NCBI GenBank assembly: GCA_017629985.1 | Contig: JAGBWD010000016.1 | Coordinates: forward strand, 1-49,013 | Direction of reading: 5' to 3' | DNA: 49,013 nt | Source: Alistipes sp. | Lineage (GTDB): Bacteria > Bacteroidota > Bacteroidia > Bacteroidales > Rikenellaceae | Shown: positions 16,271-23,688 of the stretch, in pieces | How positions within the stretch are numbered: position 1 is the stretch's first letter | Layout of the letters: each line of letters starts with the position of its first letter | Made by a program: the position numbers and the translations under genes | Notes under the pieces: model-generated | Told to the model about the DNA's origin: nothing | Seen by the model: the letters and a program-made list of their open reading frames with translations, nothing else | The model's database searches: none

Positions 16271-16293
16271 AGTTAAATTTAAACTTAAAGATT

Positions 16294-16659
16294 ATGAAAA
16301 AGATTATCTTCTTATTGGCATCAGCATTCGTTTTGTGCGTTTTCAATGTTTTTGCAACAAATAACGATGAGCAAACATCACTACAAGGAGAGACTGTTTG
16401 TAATTTTTCTCTGAATCATTACACAGGAAAATTCCTTGCATTTAGTGATGGTAGAGTTGTTACAAGCAATATTAAAGTACGTCAAACTTGTACAGCGGAA
16501 ACAACCCAACGAGCAACAGTATATGTTTATGTAGACAAAGTGCTTGTTGCAAGTGATGTATTCGAAATTAAAGCAGGTCGTCTTGAATCGACCGGCGAGA
16601 GACATATTAGAGTTTCTAAAGAATATAAGGATAAGAGCTACACTTTAAAAGTTATATAA
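16294..16659 (+). CDS. Small secreted protein of unknown function
   Basis: 121 aa. A clear signal peptide (MKKIIFLLASAFVLCVFNVF, cleavage near Ala21) is followed by a 100-residue mature protein that looks all-beta, with alternating polar and hydrophobic residues (RATVYVYVDKVLVAS) and two Cys (36 and 66) that could form a disulphide. I do not recognise the family. Its codon use is more AT-rich than that of its neighbours. It lies downstream of the rod-like RNA and has no separate promoter that I can see, so the two may share a transcript. Confidence 0.7.
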   Translation: MKKIIFLLASAFVLCVFNVFATNNDEQTSLQGETVCNFSLNHYTGKFLAFSDGRVVTSNIKVRQTCTAETTQRATVYVYVDKVLVASDVFEIKAGRLESTGERHIRVSKEYKDKSYTLKVI

Positions 16660-16690
16660 AAAGATAGAGTGACACCTATTGGTATTGCAA

Positions 16691-16735
16691 TAGTGGCGTA
16701 TGTAGTAAACTATATAGTTTCTGCATACGCCACTA
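16691..16735 (+). terminator. Long hairpin after the small secreted protein gene
   Basis: A 15-bp stem (16691-16705 with 16721-16735, one G-T pair) continues inward as AAACT/AGTTT. The tail is AT-rich (ATAATATATTT) rather than a clean T run. Confidence 0.65.
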
Positions 16736-16789
16736 TAATATATTTAGGTGGTACAGTGTTTGCTTCTGTGATAGAAAAACATTTGTATT

Positions 16790-17350
16790 ATGAGACACTC
16801 ATTTATCATCTTCGCGGCTATAGCTACGGTAGCAATAGTAGGCATCACCACAAATATCGATGCACAGAACAACACCCCTGCAGAGAAGAAGGCTAAACAC
16901 ACAGCAGCGCAAAATGCACGACAACAACAACGCGCCGAGCGCATAGCAGCCTTCGAGAAACATATCGACTCGATAGTCCTTTCGCAGCACTTTCGCTTCG
17001 AGCCACAGACTATGCAGCAGCTCCCCGCGGGCATCACACGCAACCTTATGAATCCCGAATACGAGATACAGATATGGGGCAGCGAGGTAGATGTATGTAT
17101 ACCATATATCAAGGGTATCACACCGCCATACTATCCCGTAATATTTAACTACGTACTGCCATACGTATCGGGCTACACCACCGAGCAGACTCACGATGGG
17201 TGGAGCATAACCTTTAGCTCCACTCTATACTCCTCTAACGACTATACATTTCATCTAGAGATATACTCCCGCTATGGTGGCGCACTACTTACCATTAGCT
17301 CGCCATTCTACAACTCGGTGCAGTATACGGGAAATATCTTTGGCATATAG
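16790..17350 (+). CDS. DUF4251-like exported protein
   Basis: 186 aa. An N-terminal signal peptide (MRHSFIIFAAIATVAIVGIT, cleavage near IDAQ) precedes a charged, Ala/Gln-rich helix (residues 28-60) and a C-terminal beta domain ending in LEIYSRYGGALLTISSPFYN. This layout matches DUF4251, a family of Bacteroidales envelope proteins of unknown function. The stop codon directly abuts the stop codon of the opposing Cys-rich peptide gene, with no base between. Confidence 0.72.
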   Translation: MRHSFIIFAAIATVAIVGITTNIDAQNNTPAEKKAKHTAAQNARQQQRAERIAAFEKHIDSIVLSQHFRFEPQTMQQLPAGITRNLMNPEYEIQIWGSEVDVCIPYIKGITPPYYPVIFNYVLPYVSGYTTEQTHDGWSITFSSTLYSSNDYTFHLEIYSRYGGALLTISSPFYNSVQYTGNIFGI

Positions 17351-17500
17351 CTACCTATTGTGCCTGTGACGACACTCCTTGTTACACCCCTCACAACTGC
17401 TTGCGCTATCACCACACACAAAGAAACGCCACACACGCCGCACAAGCACCACAGCCACGACAACAGCGACAACAGCAACACTCCAATCCTGCCACGTCAT
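17351..17500 (-). CDS. FeoB-associated Cys-rich membrane protein
   Basis: 49 aa. It starts with a Trp-containing N-terminus (MTWQDWS), then a single Val/Ala-rich membrane helix (about residues 8-21), a basic stop-transfer segment (RRVWRF) and a Cys-rich tail with CGDSASSCEGCNKEC. This is the pattern of the small FeoB-associated family. The ATG lies 3 nt after the feoAB stop, so it is co-transcribed. The Cys cluster may bind Fe2+ or assist FeoB; the exact role is not established. Confidence 0.85.
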   Translation of the reverse strand: MTWQDWSVAVVAVVVAVVLVRRVWRFFVCGDSASSCEGCNKECRHRHNR

Positions 17501-17503
17501 AGG

Positions 17504-19870
17504 CTACACAATTAGAGAAGTTATAAGATATCCTATCCATGCCACCACCCACGCAACGGCGGTGTTATAGAGTGCCGAGCCTACAGCCCACTTCCAATTT
17601 AGCTCCGCACCTATCGCCATGATTGTCGCCAAGCATGGTAGGTAGAGAAGCGAAAATATGAGAAATGCCACAGCCGTAGGGATAGACATACTAGAGGCTA
17701 TACGCTCACTCACCGATGGTGATAGCTCCTCATCATCCACAGCCTCCTCATCACCAGGCTGGGCATAGAGGACATTCATGGTGCTTACCACAATCTCCTT
17801 GGCAGGAATACCCGAGATGAGGGCTATTGTAGCCTGCCACTCCATATCCATAGGGGCAAACATAGGCTGACACCACTGTCCCACATATCCCATGTATGAC
17901 TGCTCAAAACGTGGAGCCTCTGTTTCCTCTACATTGTGTTGAGGACGAGGATAGTAGCTCAACAGCCACACCACGATAGAGGCTATAAGGATAAGGCCAC
18001 CCATCTTCTTAAGATACTGCGCACACTTCGACCACATGTGACGTATGGTAGCCGTAGCAGTAGGAATACGGTATGGTGACAGCTCCATAACAAATGGTGC
18101 CTCCTGCTCTCTAAACATAAACCTACGCATGAGGCGTGCCGAGACAACAGCCAACAACATACCTCCCACATAGAGCAAGAACAACACCGTGCCAGCATGC
18201 TCGGCAAAGAAGGTTCCAACAATCATCATATAGATAGGTAGACGCGCACTACAAGACATAAATGGCACTACCATAATAGTTATTATACGCGATGTTGTAC
18301 ACTCTATAGTTCTACATGCCATTACCGCGGGGACATTACATCCAAAGCCCATGACCATTGGTATAAATGACTTACCATGGACTCCCATGTGGTGCATAAC
18401 TTTATCCATTATAAATGCTGCACGCGCCAAGTATCCCGAGTCCTCCAAGAGCGAAATAAAGAGGTAGAGAATCATGATATTTGGAAGGAATACCAACACA
18501 CTACCTACGCCATTGATAACGCCATCGGTGATCATATCTCTCAACGCACCCTCGCCCATCAAGCCATGCACGGTGTCGTAGAGCCACGACACACCCATCT
18601 CTATCCACTCCTGGGGATAGGCACCAAGGGTGAAGGTGCAGTAGAACATAAACCACATAAGGGCAAAGAAGATGGGGAATCCCCAGATGCGGTGTGTGAC
18701 AATAGCATCGAGCTTATCTCCCAGCGTATTACGGTCATTCTTCACGGCAGTATATGTCTCCTTGAGCGCTCCCGAGATAAAGCCATACTTCTGCCTAGCA
18801 AGAGAGGTCTCTATATCCTCACCTAGCGACTCCTCGATACTCACCCTAGCACGCGTAGCCATCGCTATCCATTGCTCACGGTGTGGCGAGGACTCTATCA
18901 TCGTCATAACCTCCTTGTCACCCTCAATAAGTTTCAAGGCATAGTAGCGCGGCGGGAAGTGCGCAATAAGCTCCTCGCGATGCTTGCGCATATCCCTGTT
19001 TAGCGTCTCGAGATGCTCCTCTATTACCGAGCCATAGCCAATATGAATATGTCGCACCCTAGGGTCCCGATTCTCATATACCGCTATCACTGCATCTAGA
19101 AGCTCCTCTATACCTCGCGCCGATGGTGCCACAACAGGGATAATAGGCACACCAATCATCTCACCCAACATCTCGTGGTCAAACTTTGCCCCACTACGCT
19201 CCAACTCATCATACATATTGAGAGCTACGACCATTTTTGGACTTATGTCAATTAGCTCGGTGGTGAGATATAGGTTACGCTCTAGGTTTGACGCCACAAC
19301 AGTATTGATAATAACATCGGGCGCACTCTCCACAAGATGTCTACGCACATAAACCTCCTCGGGAGAGTATGCCGAGAGTGCATAGGTACCTGGGAGGTCT
19401 GTAATCTCAAAGGTATAACCCTTGAACGACAATGTGCCACGCTTGGCATCTACCGTCACTCCACTATAGTTTCCCACATGCTCACTACGTCCACAGAGGG
19501 TATTAAAGAGCGATGTTTTGCCAGAGTTTGGATTACCCACAAGGCCTACGCTAATATGCTTATGACGGCTCTGCACGACACGCCCTATGATATCCTCACC
19601 ATCTATAAGCGTTGAGGGTTCCATTTCCGAAAATTGTGATGCCTCCTCGAGTGTCATCACCTCAATCATCTCCGCCTCCTTGCGGCGTAGAGAGATATCA
19701 TAACCCATAATGTGGTACTCGATGGGGTCTTTAAGTGGCGCATCGAGGATGACACTCACCTCCTGACCACGCACAAAGCCCATCTCCATAATACGGCGGC
19801 GGAAGCCTCCATAGCCAAGCACCTTGACAACAACAGCCTTCTCGCCAGTCTTTAATTCACTTAATCGCAT
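17504..19870 (-). CDS. feoB: FeoA-FeoB fusion, ferrous iron transporter
   Basis: 788 aa. Residues 1-73 are an SH3-like FeoA domain (MRLSELKTGEKAVVVKVLGY). After a linker, residues 105-270 form the G domain, with the P loop GNPNSGKTS (112-120), DLPGTYAL for G3, and NMYDELER in the place of NKxD. The C-terminal half is the membrane domain with two Gate regions (FMSCSARLPIYMMI). It imports Fe2+ across the inner membrane. FeoA fused to FeoB is common in Bacteroidetes. A perfect 18-bp palindrome sits at the -33 element of its promoter. Confidence 0.95.
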   Translation of the reverse strand: MRLSELKTGEKAVVVKVLGYGGFRRRIMEMGFVRGQEVSVILDAPLKDPIEYHIMGYDISLRRKEAEMIEVMTLEEASQFSEMEPSTLIDGEDIIGRVVQSRHKHISVGLVGNPNSGKTSLFNTLCGRSEHVGNYSGVTVDAKRGTLSFKGYTFEITDLPGTYALSAYSPEEVYVRRHLVESAPDVIINTVVASNLERNLYLTTELIDISPKMVVALNMYDELERSGAKFDHEMLGEMIGVPIIPVVAPSARGIEELLDAVIAVYENRDPRVRHIHIGYGSVIEEHLETLNRDMRKHREELIAHFPPRYYALKLIEGDKEVMTMIESSPHREQWIAMATRARVSIEESLGEDIETSLARQKYGFISGALKETYTAVKNDRNTLGDKLDAIVTHRIWGFPIFFALMWFMFYCTFTLGAYPQEWIEMGVSWLYDTVHGLMGEGALRDMITDGVINGVGSVLVFLPNIMILYLFISLLEDSGYLARAAFIMDKVMHHMGVHGKSFIPMVMGFGCNVPAVMACRTIECTTSRIITIMVVPFMSCSARLPIYMMIVGTFFAEHAGTVLFLLYVGGMLLAVVSARLMRRFMFREQEAPFVMELSPYRIPTATATIRHMWSKCAQYLKKMGGLILIASIVVWLLSYYPRPQHNVEETEAPRFEQSYMGYVGQWCQPMFAPMDMEWQATIALISGIPAKEIVVSTMNVLYAQPGDEEAVDDEELSPSVSERIASSMSIPTAVAFLIFSLLYLPCLATIMAIGAELNWKWAVGSALYNTAVAWVVAWIGYLITSLIV

Positions 19871-19906
19871 CTATATTCGCAATATTATTTCTTCAATTTA
19901 TGGCTA

Positions 19907-19937
19907 CAAAGATAAAAAATGTTACAGAGCTATGCAA
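19907..19937 (-). promoter_or_regulatory. Promoter of feoAB
   Basis: Minus strand TTG (19935-19937), about 20 nt, TATCTTTG (19907-19914); ATG at 19870. Confidence 0.75.
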
Positions 19938-19954
19938 TCCCCATTAATGGGGAT
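19937..19954. promoter_or_regulatory. 18-bp perfect palindrome at the feoAB promoter, possible operator
   Basis: ATCCCCATTAATGGGGAT is its own reverse complement and begins at the last base of the -33 TTG. Dimeric repressors bind such sites; an iron-responsive regulator is a natural guess, but the sequence is not a standard Fur box. It could also fold as a hairpin, though no rightward gene precedes it. Confidence 0.5.
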
Positions 19955-20049
19955 TTTTAGAGTATTACAGATGGTTCAAGATTTGCTGGAAATAGATGTT
20001 AATTCGTTAGAAAATCAACCTCTTATGAGTAAAAAAAGCTTAAAATACT

Positions 20050-20078
20050 TTGCAAACAAAAAATATTTTATATCTTTG
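20050..20078 (+). promoter_or_regulatory. Promoter of the Hc1-like gene
   Basis: TTG (20050-20052), 18 nt, TATCTTTG (20071-20078); ATG at 20110. Confidence 0.7.
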
Positions 20079-20109
20079 CAAAACGAAAAACCTTAAAAAA
20101 TTAATTTAT

Positions 20110-20286
20110 ATGAAGACTTTAGTAGAGAAGATTGCTGCCCAGTATGAGGTATATGCAACAAACGCTGCATTGCAGGTTGAGAAGGGAAACAAGGCTGCTG
20201 GTACTCGCGCACGTAAGGCTGCATTGGAGCTTTCAAAGCTTTTGAAGGAGTTCCGCGCTGTATCTGTAGAGGAGGCAAAGAAATAA
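20110..20286 (+). CDS. Histone H1-like protein (Hc1 family)
   Basis: 58 aa. Sequence MKTLVEKIAAQYEVYATNAA, then GNKAAGTRARKAALELSKLL and a C-terminal VSVEEAKK. The motif NKAAGTRARKA is characteristic of the short Bacteroidetes members of the Hc1 family, which bind DNA and are thought to help compact or organise the nucleoid. The chlamydial relatives have a long Lys-rich tail that is missing here. Single gene, with its own promoter and terminator; the strong promoter suggests high expression. Confidence 0.88.
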   Translation: MKTLVEKIAAQYEVYATNAALQVEKGNKAAGTRARKAALELSKLLKEFRAVSVEEAKK

Positions 20287-20314
20287 TCGACTTTAGCATT
20301 TACAATTATCTTAT

Positions 20315-20341
20315 GAGCCTATCCCAATTTGGGATAGGCTC
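20315..20341 (+). terminator. Terminator of the Hc1-like gene
   Basis: An 11-bp perfect stem (20315-20325 with 20331-20341) with a 5-nt loop, followed by TCATTGTTTG. Confidence 0.8.
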
Positions 20342-20420
20342 TCATTGTTTGAATAGGTAGGATTATAGCAAATTATATTACATCTATAAAGAGTAACAAA
20401 ATACTGTTATACAACGCTAT

Positions 20421-20454
20421 AAAGATGAGAATTTAGAGTCATATTCTCATCTTT
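20421..20454 (+). terminator. Second hairpin upstream of cvfB
   Basis: A 12-bp perfect stem AAAGATGAGAAT/ATTCTCATCTTT (20421-20432 with 20443-20454) with a 10-nt loop and an ATTTTA tail. It may be a back-up terminator. Confidence 0.6.
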
Positions 20455-20478
20455 ATTTTAGCTACACAATAGATAATT

Positions 20479-20508
20479 TTGTAATCTCGCAAAAAAATCG
20501 TATCTTTA
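20479..20508 (+). promoter_or_regulatory. Promoter of the cvfB-uvrA operon
   Basis: TTG (20479-20481), 19 nt, TATCTTTA (20501-20508). The predicted transcript start lies close to 20515, which favours the ATG at 20544 over the GTG at 20526. Confidence 0.75.
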
Positions 20509-20543
20509 CACGATTAAGAACAAAAGTGTATACTAACAGAACT

Positions 20544-21380
20544 ATGAAAACTGGAGAATTACAAATATTGAAGGTCAGCCGAATCTCGGATTTCGGACTC
20601 TACCTAAAAGATGATGAGGGAAATGAGGTATTGCTCCCAAATCGCTTCACACGCCTCGACATGAAGGAGGATGATGAGGTGGAGGTATTCGTATACCACG
20701 ACTCGGAAGATCGCCTCGTAGCATCTACCGAGAAGCCTCTCATCAAGGTTGGTGAAGTTGCGGCACTCAAGGTTGTAGATAAGAGTATTCATGGTGCATT
20801 CCTAGATTGGGGACTTTCGGGCAAGCATCTCTTTCTTCCAAACCGTAATCAGCAAGGTGGTGTTATCGCAGGACAAAAGAGCGTGGTCTATATGTATGTG
20901 GATGATCGCACAGGACGCTGCGTAGCAACCAACAAGATAAAGCCTTTTATATACAACGAAGAGCCTCTAACAGTGAAGGTTAATGACGAGGTAGATATCT
21001 TGGTGGCATTTGAGACCCCTATCGGTTATCGCGTGGTAATTGACAACCGTCATTGGGGTATGATATATAAGAATCAGCTATTTAGACCTATCCATATTGG
21101 CGATAGATGTCGTGGCTGGATACGTAAGATAACAGAGGATATGCGCATCGATGTAAGCCTTCAGCAGACAGGTCTTGCAGAGGTGGAGACCTCGGTTGTG
21201 AAGCTTGAGGCTATGCTAAAGGCTCATGGCGGCGTATTGAGCGTCAATGACAAGAGTGAACCACAAGATGTGGCTCGCATTACAGGCATGAGTAAGAAGG
21301 TGTTTAAGCGTGCCTTGGGTATGTTGCTTAAGCAGGGCAAGGTGCGCCAAACAGAGCATGGCATAGAGGTTATAAAGTAA
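20544..21380 (+). CDS. cvfB: S1-like RNA-binding protein, CvfB family
   Basis: 278 aa. It consists of successive S1/OB-fold modules: residues 1-60 (LQILKVSRISDFGLYLKDDE), about 65-130 (ALKVVDKSIHGAFLDWGLSGK) and 145-205, then a C-terminal winged-helix segment (VARITGMSKKVFKRALGMLL). This is the CvfB/YitL architecture, known in Firmicutes as an RNA-binding regulator of gene expression. It is the first gene of a tightly packed rightward operon ending with uvrA. Confidence 0.9.
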   Translation: MKTGELQILKVSRISDFGLYLKDDEGNEVLLPNRFTRLDMKEDDEVEVFVYHDSEDRLVASTEKPLIKVGEVAALKVVDKSIHGAFLDWGLSGKHLFLPNRNQQGGVIAGQKSVVYMYVDDRTGRCVATNKIKPFIYNEEPLTVKVNDEVDILVAFETPIGYRVVIDNRHWGMIYKNQLFRPIHIGDRCRGWIRKITEDMRIDVSLQQTGLAEVETSVVKLEAMLKAHGGVLSVNDKSEPQDVARITGMSKKVFKRALGMLLKQGKVRQTEHGIEVIK

Positions 21381-21382
21381 CG

Positions 21383-22141
21383 ATGGCGATAAAGACTGCA
21401 GAGAGAGTATCTCGCGAGGCGAGTGACAACTACGTATTCCAGCGTTCACGTCTGGCATACGTAGAGGCATCGCGCCTTGTGGCAGGCAAAGTACTCGAGA
21501 TTGGCACTGGAACAGGATATGGAGCAGAGATTATAGCACCTGCTACCGAGAGCTTTACGACCATCGACAAGTGTCGTTCCGAGGAGCTAGGCATACTCCC
21601 TGCTAATGTCACCTTTGTAGAAGCAAAGGTTCCACCACTACCATTTGCAGATGCCTCATTTGACTATGTGGTATCGTTTCAGGTTATTGAACATATCCGC
21701 AACGACAAGGCGTTTGTTGATGAGGTATATCGTGTGCTAAAGCCTGGGGGTAAATTTATCGTAAGCACCCCAAACAAGCCTATGTCCCTAACACGTAACC
21801 CTTGGCACGTAAGGGAGTATAGTGCAGCGGAGTTTAAAGCGTTGTTATCGCCATTTTCAGCTATCGAGGCACGCGGTGTAGAGGGCAATGAACAAGTGTG
21901 GGAGTACTACCAAAAGAATAAGGAGTCGGTGCATCGTATAATGCGTTTTGACATACTACGTATGCAATGGTGGCTACCACGATGGTTACTGCAACTACCC
22001 TACGATATTATGAATCGTATAAATCGCCGTAGGCTTCATAGCACCAATAGGAGTCTTACGGAGGGTATTACCATGGAGGACTACAGCGTAGTAGATGTTC
22101 ACGACAGGTGTTTCGACCTCTTTTACATAGCAACAAAGTAA
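21383..22141 (+). CDS. Class I SAM-dependent methyltransferase
   Basis: 252 aa. SAM-binding motif I is VLEIGTGTGYGAEII (about residues 37-51); the acidic end of strand 2 is TTIDKC; motif IV/post-motif is FDYVVSFQVIEHI, and motif VI VLKPGGKFIVSTPN. This is the Methyltransf_11 type; substrate unknown. It begins 2 nt after cvfB and its stop overlaps the start of the next gene (TAATG). Confidence 0.88.
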   Translation: MAIKTAERVSREASDNYVFQRSRLAYVEASRLVAGKVLEIGTGTGYGAEIIAPATESFTTIDKCRSEELGILPANVTFVEAKVPPLPFADASFDYVVSFQVIEHIRNDKAFVDEVYRVLKPGGKFIVSTPNKPMSLTRNPWHVREYSAAEFKALLSPFSAIEARGVEGNEQVWEYYQKNKESVHRIMRFDILRMQWWLPRWLLQLPYDIMNRINRRRLHSTNRSLTEGITMEDYSVVDVHDRCFDLFYIATK

Positions 22142-22896
22142 TGAAGCAGCGAGTAGCCATAGTTCAGCGTGATATAGCGTGGTGTAATATCGAAGCAAAC
22201 CTCAAGGCCTTGGAGCAGATGCTCGAGGGTATAAAGACAGATGTTGTGGTGTTGTCGGAGATGTTTCAGACAGGCTTTGTCACCACACCAAAGGATATTT
22301 GCGACTCTAGCACTACCCTAGCGTGGATGCAGAAGATGGCAAAGAGATTAGATTGCGCCATCGTTGGTTCGGTATCTATAAAGGAGGGAGAAAGCTACTA
22401 TAACCGCATGTACTTTGTGATGCCTGATGGCGGTGTGGAGTGGTACGATAAGCGACATCTATTCTCGGTAGGTGGTGAGAATAAGCACTATAGCGCTGGC
22501 CAAGAGCGTAAGGTAGTCACCTGGCGTGGCGTAAGGTATCTCTTGGAGGTATGCTACGACTTACGTTTCCCGGTATGGAGCAGACAGCGTGGCGACTATG
22601 ACGCTATACTCTATGTAGCATTATGGCCAAAACCTCGCCGCAGAGTATGGCAGACACTATTACGTGCTAGGGCTATTGAGAATCAGGCATACGTTGTGGG
22701 TGTAAACCGCATCGGCGAGGAGCCAGGACTGGAGTATTCGGGAGACTCCGCAGTGATAGATTATCGCGGAGAAGAGGTCATAGAGATGGGGTCACACGAG
22801 GGCGTGGAGGTTGTAGAGATAGACATAGAGGCATTGCAGAGGTTTAGAGCAAAGTTTAATGTTTCAGCCGATGCCGATGAGTTTGAGATATTGTAA
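22141..22896 (+). CDS. Carbon-nitrogen hydrolase, omega-amidase-like (YafV)
   Basis: 251 aa. The nitrilase triad is clear: Glu in VVLSEMF (about 42), Lys in WYDKRHLF (about 103) and Cys in LEVCYDLRFPVW (about 137). The YDKRHLFSVGGE block is typical of the YafV/Nit2 omega-amidase group, which hydrolyses alpha-ketoglutaramate and similar amides as metabolite repair. The start at 22141 overlaps the stop of the methyltransferase, fitting translational coupling. Confidence 0.9.
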   Translation: MKQRVAIVQRDIAWCNIEANLKALEQMLEGIKTDVVVLSEMFQTGFVTTPKDICDSSTTLAWMQKMAKRLDCAIVGSVSIKEGESYYNRMYFVMPDGGVEWYDKRHLFSVGGENKHYSAGQERKVVTWRGVRYLLEVCYDLRFPVWSRQRGDYDAILYVALWPKPRRRVWQTLLRARAIENQAYVVGVNRIGEEPGLEYSGDSAVIDYRGEEVIEMGSHEGVEVVEIDIEALQRFRAKFNVSADADEFEIL

Positions 22897-22907
22897 AAAG
22901 TAGAATT

Positions 22908-23684
22908 ATGAGCATTAATGAGATTATACTACTCCTAGTATCGGGAGTCATTGTGGGTGTTATCAACACATTAGGTGGTGGTGGTTCGGTGATTACGATG
23001 TCGCTATTTATGGCTATGGGTATGCCTATCGGTATTGCAAATGGCACCAATCGCATAGCGGTACTGCTACAAAACCTTTCAGCCACAGTAGCCTTTCTCC
23101 GCAAAGGCATGCTGCATATAAAGAGTGGTCTTCTCCTCTCGATTCCAGCTATAGTAGGTAATATCATTGGTGCTATGGTGGCGAGTGAGGTGAGCGAGTC
23201 GCTCTTCAAGATATGTTTGAGTGTTGTGCTTGCCATCATCCTTATATACCTCATCATGGGTAAGGATAAGGAGCAGATTACGGGAGGTCACGGACTCCAG
23301 ATTAGATGGTGGCACTATATATGGTTTTTCATCATTGGCTTCTATGGCGGATATATATACATTGGTCTGGGATTCTTGATTCTCGCCATTACGATATGGT
23401 CTATGAATTTGGATATTGTTACGGCAAATGTTATCAAGGGGTTTGTAATATTTCTCTCTACGCCCTTTGCCCTCGCAGTATTTGTGTATAACAACCAGGT
23501 GGAGTGGATTGCCGGCCTGTTGCATGGTGCGGGCAACATCGTTGGTGCTGTCATGGCATCACACTGGGCAATGAACTGGGGCGTTAAATTTGTACGCTGG
23601 TTCACACTCTTTATTATCGTGGTTTTCTTCATAGACTTAATGGGATGGATATCTCTTCAGACACTTCTCTCACATCTTCTATAA
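22908..23684 (+). CDS. TSUP family (TauE/SafE) transporter
   Basis: 258 aa with seven to eight hydrophobic helices. The N-terminal signature GVINTLGGGGSVITMSLFMA and the repeat-half motif GFYGGYIYIGLGFLI are those of TauE/SafE permeases. They move small organic or sulfur-containing anions; the substrate here is unknown. It lies between the amidase and uvrA in the operon. Confidence 0.88.
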   Translation: MSINEIILLLVSGVIVGVINTLGGGGSVITMSLFMAMGMPIGIANGTNRIAVLLQNLSATVAFLRKGMLHIKSGLLLSIPAIVGNIIGAMVASEVSESLFKICLSVVLAIILIYLIMGKDKEQITGGHGLQIRWWHYIWFFIIGFYGGYIYIGLGFLILAITIWSMNLDIVTANVIKGFVIFLSTPFALAVFVYNNQVEWIAGLLHGAGNIVGAVMASHWAMNWGVKFVRWFTLFIIVVFFIDLMGWISLQTLLSHLL

Positions 23685-23688
23685 TCGC

